From Parastagonospora avenae f. sp. tritici 18332-5 (lineage: Eukaryota; Ascomycota; Dothideomycetes; Pleosporales; Phaeosphaeriaceae): a DNA stretch of 64,000 bases. Below the pieces are notes generated by a model. It had not been told where the DNA came from. It ran no database searches and worked only from the letters and a program-made list of their open reading frames with translations. Below are positions 55,243 to 64,000 of the stretch, piece by piece. Position numbers and translations under genes: made by a program. The DNA lies in contig JAFJTR010000047.1 of assembly GCA_022559985.1 (NCBI GenBank), positions 62,001 to 126,000 of the forward strand, in the 5' to 3' direction. The first letter of the stretch is position 1. The number at the start of each line of letters is the position of its first letter.

Positions 55243-56711
55243 TCAACGCACCCCGCCCTTTCCTTCCATGCCCTGAGACAGAGATCTTGAGATTGTAACT
55301 TCGGTCTTTTTCGTTATAGCTCCCACGTCGCCGAGAATAAATTCTGCACTTTCGCCATCGGAACGACCGCCTCGCCCTATGTGTGTGACGTGATCCACGC
55401 CGCTTCCGAGCGGCAGTGACTCTTGCCTTGTACTTCGTAGCGACTTTAAAGCATATAGTGATCGCGATCTTGACTGACTAGCAGACTTGGCTGTGGAGCT
55501 CTTCTGGGTCTTTTCGGCATAGTACTTGAAGAGGGGTGCCAGGGTGGGTATGGAGGCAACGATGATGCCCAAGTTATTCTCGACGGTAGACCACATGATA
55601 AGCTTCGACGAATCAAGGTAGTTGGCAAGGTTCTTGACGGTCTGGATCCGTATAACTTGTATAATCGTGATGAAGGTACCGAGAGTTAGCAATCCTAGGA
55701 GAGCAAATTTCTTCCGCTTCTGGATCTGGCTCTTGACTAGGACTGGGAATGGAAGGATCATGCTAACGAAGTTAGTGTGAGTACTAGATGGAATGCTTTG
55801 TACGTACACTGCAACATCGAACAAGATCGTGAGCGATGCCACGCTGGTATAGAAGGGAACAGCAGGCAAGCACTTGCCGATCAAGATCGCAGGATCCCAT
55901 TGTTTCGCAACCTGCTGCTATTAGCCACTAGTGAAGCACCAAGATACGGATGTAGCATTGGGGAGGAGGGATATCTTACTGGCTGGCACAAATTGACCTG
56001 CACGACGAGAAAGGAGATGTGAAATGCTATGCATGCGACCATCACTACAATTGTAGCATTGCGTGTGCCTCCCTTAGTCATGAAGCGAAGATAGGTGAAG
56101 AGTAGACTGAGCTTGAAACCCAAAATACTTGTAATGTAACTGTAGACCTGTCAGATTCTCCTGGTAAACAGCGTTCAAACTTCTCAATTACAACGGCGCC
56201 CCCATATATTGTATCTTTATAGCATGGTCAGCAAAATCGAAATCAGTACTATCGCACGAGTCTCACCAGTCCAAAGTTGTAAATGTTCTGCGGTGGCATG
56301 TCGATTAGGTGCTTCAGACCCAGGCCCCATTTCGTTTCTTACACTTGGGTCAGTCGCATCGATCTGCGGCCGTCGATTAGGCTGACTTACGAGCGATCGT
56401 CACCACAGCAAATCCACACGATGCGATCTGTTCCAACGTTTAGTCTCGGGCTTAACATAGTCTGATATTCTAACGGACCCAGGTAAAAATTAAGGTCCAG
56501 TCATCTAATGGAAGCAATTGGCGTTAGCGAAGTACAAAACAGCACGAGTGCTGCAATACATACCCGCGCCGACCGCTTTGATCATCCAAACCCGGACGTA
56601 CAGACGAAGCAACAAGATGCAAAGTGATGCTGAAGTAAACACAATTGCTACAGCAGTGATCTGCGGTCCTTCGTTTGCAATGTCGTCCGCTGTATTGTAT
56701 GTCCAGCCCAT
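55243..56711 (-). CDS. Seven-helix fungal rhodopsin-domain (PTH11/SAT4-like) membrane receptor
   Basis: Eight exons: 56711..56564, 56504..56479, 56427..56391, 56337..56267, 56214..56192, 56139..55980, 55911..55808 and 55762..55243; the sum is 1089 bases, 362 aa. The small exons rebuild the family sequence DDWTLIFTW, CGFAVVTIA, KWGLGLKHLIDM, QNIYNFGL, QYMGAPFYITSILGFKLSLLF and LCQP. Seven hydrophobic segments are seen, then a ~110-residue cytoplasmic tail rich in Ser and Arg. This is the integral-membrane family often called fungal rhodopsin domain (PF20684), which includes putative G-protein-coupled receptors of the PTH11 type; no CFEM domain is present. All exons are clean, in contrast with the decayed neighbours. 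The ligand is unknown. Confidence 0.88.
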
Positions 56712-57934
56712 CGTGCGGGAGGGAATCGCTTGTCAAGAAGACAAGTGTGGGCGGTTTAAGGCTCAGCGAGCCTCCAACGTGCTACAGAAAGGAGCTTTCT
56801 ATAGACCGCTGTGGCAGATAGTCCGGAGTACCAGTCTGTCGGGAACGTCTCGTGTCTCATTACCTTGTCTATAGTGAGAACAGGGCCGTTCCTACATTAC
56901 GAGATACGGTGTTGCTAATGGCCGGTTCACAAAAGAAGAAATCTTAGCGGCCATGCAAAAAAGCTAGCTCGGTGCGCATCCTTCTTGTCGACCTTAAAGA
57001 CGTAGATGGCTACAGAGTATGTCCATGCTCACTTCTGATTCGCTGTACTCTTGCTAGTAGGCGAGGGTTGTAGATGCATGCCTGTACCTTGCTCTTAATT
57101 GACACCCAGAGAAGCGTACACATGTTCGCCCACTCTTGACTTGGATACCGGGCAGTTCTTGAGAGTTCTCCCACGCGGCTAGCCCTCTTGGTCTCCAATA
57201 CAATGATCTGAGCGGCGGATGGATGGCCATCGGTACCAGCCGATTGGGTCCGAGGAAAGGGATACCCATCTGAAGCATTCATCTCCGAGCATCACGTACG
57301 ACCTAGACCAGCACGTTTCGGTGTTATTCTGCTTCTAATATCACTGGCCTGTCATTCGCATGGGGGCACAGGTCCTGTGGAAAATGCCGCGAGTTGAGGC
57401 CAATGGGAACATCGAATTGATCTGTGGGCGCATGGGCACTCTGCAGGCCTGCGGCACAACCATGCCGTTCCGGCATGGCTTCAACGCACCCAACGGCTAG
57501 GAAAAGAAGGCGCGCATTGTTCCATGTTCAATCCCTGGAGCGGCACATATCTATTGAAATATGGCCACGGGCTGTGTGTAGAAAGCGACTTTTGGTATAT
57601 GGTTTTTTTCATGAGTGATACCTGCGCATTGTTACTACTTGTTGTTCATGTTTAGTACGCAGCGGACTGTCCATATATTCCGGCTGTGAATAGGAGGTAC
57701 GATACGTAGTGTGGTATCGCGTAGTCCCTTCGGTGGCAAGACGCCTTTTTAGCGCGACTAACCTACCCTTACAGACGCCTGCCGTCAATATCGGTACCAT
57801 CCCCACATCGATTCTAGTCGCGACTATGCACAAGTCGACTTCCTACATTCAGGGTCCTGGAGCCTTTATAACGCGTTGAATCTCTTGCATACAATGCGTC
57901 TTGGTACGGCAAGATCTTCACCGTCTCACACACA
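56712..57934. promoter_or_regulatory. Divergent intergenic region, receptor / FAD oxidase
   Basis: 1.22 kb without a supported gene. It contains CATGCCG-TTC-CGGCATG (57461-57477), an inverted repeat with CCG/CGG triplets of the kind bound by Zn2Cys6 regulators, about 460 bases before the oxidase start, and a TATA-like CTTTATAACG near 57873-57882. A 90-codon minus-strand ORF at 57010-57282 is Ser/Arg-rich and not recognisable. Confidence 0.45.
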
Positions 57935-59791
57935 ATGATGCATTTCACCGTCGTTACCGCCGCACTCTTGAGCGCCATCCTCGTTCATGGCCACCCTTCT
58001 TCTGGTCAATGCAAAACATTCCCAGGAGACAAGGCATGGCCGTCAGTTGCAGACTGGGCTGCCTTCAATCGGACAGTTGGCGGACGATTGATTGCGACTG
58101 TACCACTTGGCGCACCATGCCATGGTTCGACTTTCAATAATGCTACGTGCGAAAACCTGAAGAACCAATGGCAAGCCGAGAAAATCCAGTAAGTTGATGT
58201 ACCATCTCTCAAGGCGCAAAATGGGTCGGTCATGGCCAGCATGGCACGACTGTTACGGTATCCTTTTGGGGCAGAAGAACTGCAAATCAAAGCAGCGGAA
58301 ATCTTCAAGGGTCTCTATGGAAGTATGAAAAGCTGACCAATCGACAGCTACGAGTCTTCATCATCCGTAATGGCACCCTTTTTTGCCAATCAAAGCTGTG
58401 ACCCATTCCAGCCCAAAGACCGCCCATGTGAACTCGGCAACTACGTGAGATATGCGGTAGATGCGTCTGGACCTGCGGACGTTCAGAAAACTATTGCATT
58501 CGCTGCCCAGAAGAACATTCGTCTTGTCGTTCGGAACACGGGGCATGACTACCTTGGTCGCTCTACTGGCGCAGGCTCTCTAGCTGTGTGGACTCATCAC
58601 CTCAAAGACATCACTCATATCCCGGCGTACAAAGACTCGGGATACAGTGGTGCAGCTTTCAAATTTGGTGCAGGTGTGCAAGGTTTTGAGGCTATGGCTG
58701 CTTCACGTGACAAAAAGCTCGTCGTAGTCGGCGGGGAGTGCCCTACTGTCGGCATCGCTGGTGGCTATGCCCAAGGTGGTGGTCACTCGGCTTTGAGTAC
58801 TAGCTTTGGTCTCGCAGCGGACAATGTCCTCAACTGGGAGGTTGTCACCGCCAATGGCAAGCTTGTCAACGCAAACGCTCAAGAAAACTCCGACTTATAC
58901 TGGGCACTCAACGGCGGTGGTGGCAGCACCTTTGGTGTCGTTGTGTCCATGACCATGAAGGCCCACCAAGAACCAAAAGTCTTTGGTGGAGCGACCTTGT
59001 CATTCTTCACCACAGAAAACCCCCAGGAAACCTTTTACGACGGCATCCAAGCGTTCCACGAAGAGCTGCCCGCAATGGTCGACGCCGGATCCATGGTAGT
59101 GCACTACTTCACATCATCTTTCTTCATGATCTCTCCGCTCAGCGCGTACAACAAGACCGCTGCCGAGGTGAAGACCATTTTAGCGCCATTCGCCGCCAGA
59201 TTGGACAAAATGGGCATCAAATACACCGCTACATACAGCCAGTTCAACACGTACTACGAGCATTTTGACAAGTACTTCGGACCACTTCCGCTCGGTAACA
59301 TTCAGGTAGGAATCGCGCAGTACGGCACTCGTCTTATCCCACGCAGCGTCGTGAAGACCATTCCAGACACCTGGAGAGCTGTCGTGGAGAAGGGCGTGAC
59401 TTGGATTGGTGTAGGAACCAATGTGAAGTCCTTTGGGTCGCAGCAGACAACTTCCGTACACCCAGCATGGAGAGACGCTATTGTGCACGCTACCTTGACG
59501 CTGCCTTGGAGTTTCACTGCTCCCTGGTCGGATGCATTTGCAACCCAGGAGAAAATGACCAAGGATATCATGCCTTTGGTTGAGGCTGCGACGCCTGGTA
59601 GTGGCTCTTATGTCAACGAGGCCGACTTCCGTCAGCCAAACTTCCAGACGACCTTCTGGGGTGACAACTACAGCAAGCTGTCCAGTATCAAGAAGAAGTG
59701 GGATTCATCCGATATGTTTTACGCGACAGTCGGTGTTGGCAGCGAAGCCTGGAATGTTCGTAACGACGGACGCATGTGTCGTTCCACATAG
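57935..59791 (+). CDS. Secreted FAD-linked oxidase of the berberine bridge enzyme family
   Basis: Exons are 57935..58188 and 58348..59791 with a 159-base intron; 565 aa. ATGs lie at 57935 and 57938. The signal peptide is MMHFTVVTAALLSAILVHG. FAD-binding type 4 (PCMH) domain: RNTGHDYLGRSTGAGS carries the His of the 8-alpha-histidyl-FAD link, and GECPTVGIAGGYAQGGGHS carries the Cys expected for the second (6-S-cysteinyl) link, so a bicovalent flavin is likely. The BBE C-terminal motif appears as NYSKLSSIKKKWDSSDMFYATVGVGSE. Fungal members oxidise alcohols, sugars or secondary-metabolite intermediates. It converges with the GST-AsaB fusion gene 183 bases downstream, so a shared pathway is possible. 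Confidence 0.93.
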
Positions 59792-59974
59792 ATAGACTCA
59801 GCAGCGACGAATGTAAAAGCAGTTAAACCACAGAGCGAGTTCGGATTTTGCAGGGGGTTGCACTAACGGTATGCCACACATTGAGATGATAGCCACTATT
59901 GACCGTATTGCTTATTATCCATGTGTGTGCTGTGCCGGAGAAGGTGATAGTTGAATGTTGTCTATTTCGACTGA

Positions 59975-61691
59975 TTAGAAGAAGCAAATGGTGCGGATCT
60001 CTACGCTTTCCCGCATGGGGGCATCAGGTTTGCTCGTCGGATCCTCAAAAGCCGTATGTCCTACAAATCTAGCTGTCCCATCTGTCGCACTATCATAAGT
60101 CTTGAGCAGAATAGCCTGCTGTGGCGTCATCTTGGGAAAGTACCACCACTTATGCTCTGGATTGTGGCTCATGACATAATTCTCCCCTACACGGTCACGA
60201 TAACGTAGAAAGAGCTTGAAGAAGTCCTTGTCCGCACAGGACTTCACGTCGCACATGGCGAGCGGGCGCTCCTCAACGACATTGAGCGGCTTCCAGACGT
60301 TGAGGAAGGCGACGCGGCGGGAGAGCAGGTCTTCTGCTTCTTCTCCCAAGAGCTGAGTGACGCGCACAGGCCCGGATTCAGCAGTGTAGTCGCAGTGCAC
60401 GAGCATGACTGGTGTGCGCTGCGAAGTATTCTTCTCGTCTGTAAGTTTCTTTTGGGCATTCCTTTCGCTGCGAATAGTATGATCGAATACGAGAACGCGC
60501 TTTGCGCCTGTAGTTTTCTTCAGAAAATCAACAACCTCGGGGTAAAATTGTGATTGCACTGCCGAGTCATCGTCCCAAACTTCATGCTTTGAATGAAAAT
60601 CGTGCACGGAAAAGCCGTTCTTGTCGAGCGAGAAGTCCTTCGCCATTGGCCAGCCATCAGAGACAGAGATCTCTACTGGCGCGTCGCCTGGTTCATGCAC
60701 GTCCTTAGCTTTGTCGCTCTCGTAGAAGTAGATTTCGGTGAGTCGATCAACCGCATTCGTGTAGTTGACGACAGTTCGAACGGAGTTTGGAGCACGTACA
60801 CGATCGGGGAACAAGGCCTTCTCAACAGCAGCCGCCGTGCCCTTCCAGCTGTCGAGCTGCTCAACGCCTTCGCTCATCCATCGCCTCAGGTTCGGATAAT
60901 TCTCAAGCGGGAGCTTCATGTCCTTGTACGTTTGCCTGAATGAAATCAGCACTTACGGTCAGTGCTTTTAGGTGACATGACGACTCACATAGGCGCGGCT
61001 AGGGCAATATCGGCAATGGTTACATGATCGCCCGCAATCCACTTGCTTTTGCTAAGGCGAGCTTCGAGGATACCCGCACTTCGATGGAACTTGTCCGCTT
61101 CTGCGTCAATGGCTTTCTGGTCTGGTTGGCCTTTCATGAGTGGCTTCACCACGTTCTCGACCAGATAGACATAGGTGGTAGGGAACCAGGAAGAAGCTTC
61201 CCACAGCAACCATCGGTTGATCTATTTGGAAACACTATGTTAGTGCTGCCACGCTTGATTCTAATTCTTTATGTGGTACTTACATCAGCGCGCTGCTTCA
61301 GATCCTTTGGGTACATTGAGTCGTTACCAGATTTCTCGGCAGCATACATGAGGATTGCGTTCTGTAGTATTCTGTCAGCCAGGAACATGAAGTAATCGAT
61401 CACTTTGAGAGCTTACTGATTCTGTGAGAGTGAGATCGCCATCTGTTGCTGCTGGTACAGTTTGATGCGGGTTGATCTTGGTAAACTTGTCGCTCTTGTG
61501 CTCGGCAGTAAAGTAGTTGATATAATTCTGCTTATAATCTGCTTTGATCTCGTCCAATCCGGCTAGGACTTTTCGAGAGTTGACCGTACATGGGTCGCCT
61601 GGATTCATGATCAGTCACTGAGCATGTTCTTGATGATGATGATAATGATGATGAAGACATCTAAATGCTTACAGTATACTTGGATAGTCAT
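59975..61691 (-). CDS. Glutathione S-transferase fused to a CmcJ/AsaB-type oxidoreductase
   Basis: Exons are 61691..61673 (19 bases), 61598..61417, 61361..61284, 61221..60989 and 60935..59975; the sum is 1473 bases, 490 aa. Exon 1 gives MTIQVY, then CDPCTVNSRKVLAGLDE, a GST thioredoxin fold with a Cys in the active-site position; PHQTVPAATDGDLTLTES is the cis-Pro/SNAIL-like segment, and the helical GST C-domain (KWIAGDHVTIADIAL) runs to about residue 215. From ~218 to the end the protein matches the CmcJ/AsaB family: AKRVLVFDHTIRS, a likely metal-binding LVHCDYTAESG, RVAFLNVWKPL, HKWWYFPKMTPQQAILLKTYDS and VEIRTICFF. AsaB acts as a hydroxylase/desaturase in aspergillic acid synthesis. Both halves share one uninterrupted exon, so the fusion is in one frame. 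Confidence 0.88.
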
Positions 61692-62583
61692 CTTGAATGG
61701 TATTCCTCGGGTTGCAATGCCACTGATTTCAATCAAACACTACGTCGATATGTGATGATTTTCAGCATTCACCAGGCGCTGCCTCGAACATAAGGAATGT
61801 GTAAGATCCTCGGTCTTAGCCGTCACTAGGGACTACCCCGCACCCTGCAACTCTGAGAGCGATCAAGCCGCCGAGCATCAAACAGTACAGCCAATGAGAT
61901 AATCAGGACCTTCTACCGGATCATCAGTTGGTGATGGTGTACTGAATGCGGAAGTGTGGTTGTACCCGTATGATGTCGGAACGGTCACCCATCTGTCCGA
62001 CGCATATCCGTACTTCAAGGTCAACACTAAGAATCTCTAAAAACCTCATGACAGAGCTGGAGGCCTGAATTTACAGCATAATACAGATTTGGACAATACG
62101 CTGGTACATGATTTATCTCGACATCTCACCTTGATTGGCGGTCGTGCAATTTGGCTCCAGCGGTGCATACTTTCTACCTAGGTATGCGTTGTCATGCATT
62201 TTCGTGTCACGTCTTTGATCCGTACTATACGCCAATGGGGTCCTTTGCATTCTTCGATCATACGCAGAGAGACCTTGAATTATAACAAGACAGGTAGCAA
62301 CTTGAAAAGGTTCAAATTTGCCTAAGAGAGTGCGAGACTTCGCAAAAGAATCAAAGTATGCGATTCGTACCGTCTACAAGTAATGTCGTTATACACCTCC
62401 CGTTCTCCTATGTTACCCGCCTTAGAACCATGACCAACGCCCTCGCCCAAGTCTGGTATCAATCTTTACTCATTCCCAATGCCAGTCCCGCAAAAACGCC
62501 CGGTGATCAAAATGCACGCCCCGAAACGCTATAATGCCCGTAACCCCAAAATGACACATGTAAGCCAGCCCAAACGTGAAGAA
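61692..62583. other. Intergenic region between GST-AsaB start and the RING gene
   Basis: 892 bases upstream of the GST-AsaB start and downstream of the RING gene stop. AT-rich, with no supported gene. It includes TTCTACCTAGGTATG near 62170-62184. Confidence 0.4.
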
Positions 62584-64000
62584 TCAAGCTCGTCTCTCAG
62601 CAGCGCCCTCCGTCGCGGGTGATCCCTCCCGCTGCGTCACTCCGCTTCGACCGCTCTCTCCCACCTGCGGACTTCGCTCTCTCCTCGATCGCCCTCCAAA
62701 TACACCACTCAATCGGACGCTCATCCTGCTCCTCCGTCTGTCGTTTGCATCTTCCTGCTGTTCGGCGACATCGCCGCTGCGATTCCGCCGCTGTTCGCGC
62801 AGGCGACGGAGGTAGTATATGCGTTCCTGGGGCGTGGCATTGGGTCTGTGGCGCAGAGAGAGAATATCGCGGAAAGCGCTGCGCTGAGGTTGTTCAGCCG
62901 CGGCAGCTTCGGGGGCATCGTCAGCGTCAGAGTCGGGTGTGGAGGAGTTGGATGTGACGGGACGGAGGTCGACACGGCTAAAGGTATATAGTTAGCAGAG
63001 TCCCAAAGATGGAAGAAAGGGACGACAGAAACTTACCATAGCGGACACGTGCCCGACACATTGAGTAACCACGGGTCCACGCACTCGGGGTGGAATTTGT
63101 GGTCACAGGGCAAGACACGGAGATCCTGGCCCCTTTCAAAGTCCTCGGTGCAGATGGAGCAGCCGAGATTCTCGTCGTGCAAGGAACTATCTTTGCTAGC
63201 ACCTGCTCCGGTCATGACCGGCTGTGCGGGAGCGATGCCCTCTTGTTGTTCTTCGACAGGCGCTGTTGGCGCTTCACGCATGGCCTCTACCGCCTCTGCC
63301 GTTGCTGATACATCGTTTGCGCCGGTCGTTGTCTGAGTCACTGCTGCATCTGGTCCTCGCGATGATTCCGCGGTAGACGCCAGTTCGACATCCGTTGGCT
63401 TCGCCGGCTCTTTCTCGCCAAATTTTACGATGGGTATCGTGTCCAAGATGGCTCGTCCCAGTCCCCTCGCTCTGCTCTGCCTCGGCCGTCCCAGCACATT
63501 CCGGGGCCCGTAGCGTTCGGGATGGCGATGCGCTCGGATAGCGCCCGTGATGATGATGACTAGGAACAGCGCGGTGATGATACCCGTGATGCTATACAGA
63601 ATGATCATGGCCACAGCCGTTGATGGCGACGGCCCCAGCGGATTCCGCTGGTCCATGGTTCCACCCGTGTTGGTATTTGCCCCACCCCTGCCCTCGACTT
63701 CAACGGAGAGAGTCGTGTTTCCCAGCAGGCCGAGCAGTGACTTGGAGTTGTCCTTGCTTGCCATGGAATATATGTAAAGGGATTGGATCATTTCCTGGCT
63801 GTTCTGCGAAGTGTATGCGCAGTAGTCGCTTCTGGTACTGTACAAGACGACGGCGCGAGCATTGGCCTCGTATGCATCTTGGAAGACTCGTTGGGCGTCG
63901 TCGAAGCCGGTGTAGTCCTCTGAGTCGCAGCTAATGTAGGCAACATCAACCATGGACAGGTTTGCAGCATTGTTGAAGTCGGTCTTCACGAGGGTTCCGT
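62584..64000 (-). CDS. RING-H2 transmembrane E3 ubiquitin ligase (PA-TM-RING type), 5' end outside window
   Basis: Exons are >64000..63037 and 62977..62584 with a 59-base intron that splits the last RING Cys. The frame is open to the window edge, so the start lies beyond it. The visible N-terminal part (AYISCDSEDYTGFDDAQRVF and NARAVVLYSTRSDYCAYTS) resembles a protease-associated luminal domain. One TM helix follows (MIILYSITGIITALFLVIIITG), then a cytosolic Arg-rich stretch, and the RING-H2 finger CSICTEDFERGQDLRVLPCDHKFHPECVDPWL with GTCPLCR. The C-terminal 130 residues are Arg/Ser-rich and disordered. PA-TM-RING ligases act on Golgi, endosome or vacuole membranes. Confidence 0.88.

Noticed and set aside
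57010..57282. 90-codon minus-strand ORF in the receptor/oxidase intergenic region
   Set aside because: Ser/Arg-rich, no recognisable motif, and no exon that joins it in frame; may be chance or a very old fragment.
61632..61656. GAT/AAT trinucleotide run as a coding Asp/Ile repeat
   Set aside because: It lies inside intron 1 of the GST-AsaB gene (61599-61672) between clear splice sites, so it is a simple microsatellite.

Overview
The window is nuclear DNA of a filamentous ascomycete (Pezizomycotina, probably a dothideomycete of the Pleosporales type; the order is inference). The reasons are genes on both strands with independent promoters, many GT-AG introns of 43-70 bases with CTAAC/CTGAC-like branch sites, pyrimidine-rich leaders before start codons, and fungal-type proteins such as ISN1, a DUF3292 protein, a LaeA-like methyltransferase, a pisatin-demethylase-like P450, a fungal rhodopsin-domain receptor and a CmcJ/AsaB-type enzyme. 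I found no tRNA, rRNA, CRISPR array or intact transposon. Exon models come from reading splice sites and protein continuity by eye. Apart from the kinesin and the decayed locus, every model I built closes in frame.

Layout. 1-19.5 kb is mostly housekeeping: the 3' end of a NIC96 nucleoporin, mitochondrial enoyl thioester reductase, phosphofructokinase, a small SDR, kinetochore NDC80, a Ser/Pro-rich unknown, IMP 5'-nucleotidase ISN1, Mediator subunit 17, a secreted royal-jelly/yellow-type protein, and a FAR1-domain DNA-binding protein. 19.7-23.5 kb holds a LaeA-like methyltransferase and a P450, transcribed divergently from a shared 0.8-kb promoter that carries an 18-bp perfect palindrome. 23.7-31 kb holds a one-TM acidic protein, a nuclear SAP-like protein and a DUF3292 membrane protein. 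32.7-51.8 kb holds a secreted carboxylesterase, a kinesin-6-like motor, a PHD-finger protein with an in-frame stop, a mitochondrial class III CoA-transferase, riboflavin synthase, an unknown protein, PRMT1, BRF1 and a small acidic nuclear protein.

51.8-62.6 kb is the accessory part. A large minus-strand gene of unknown family is decayed by a one-base frameshift, an insertion of about 190 bp and loss of its 5' end. It meets, head to head, a plus-strand fragment that also lacks a 5' end. Next come an intact seven-helix receptor of the fungal rhodopsin/PTH11-like type, a secreted berberine-bridge-type FAD oxidase, and a fusion of glutathione S-transferase to a CmcJ/AsaB-type oxygenase/desaturase. 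The oxidase and the fusion protein converge within 183 bp and may form a small metabolic pair. The window ends inside a RING-H2 membrane E3 ligase.

The observations most worth a second look are the GST-AsaB fusion, the in-frame TAG in the PHD protein with 55 conserved-looking codons after it, the broken locus at 52-55 kb, the kinesin splice junction that does not close in frame, and the palindromic element in the P450 promoter.
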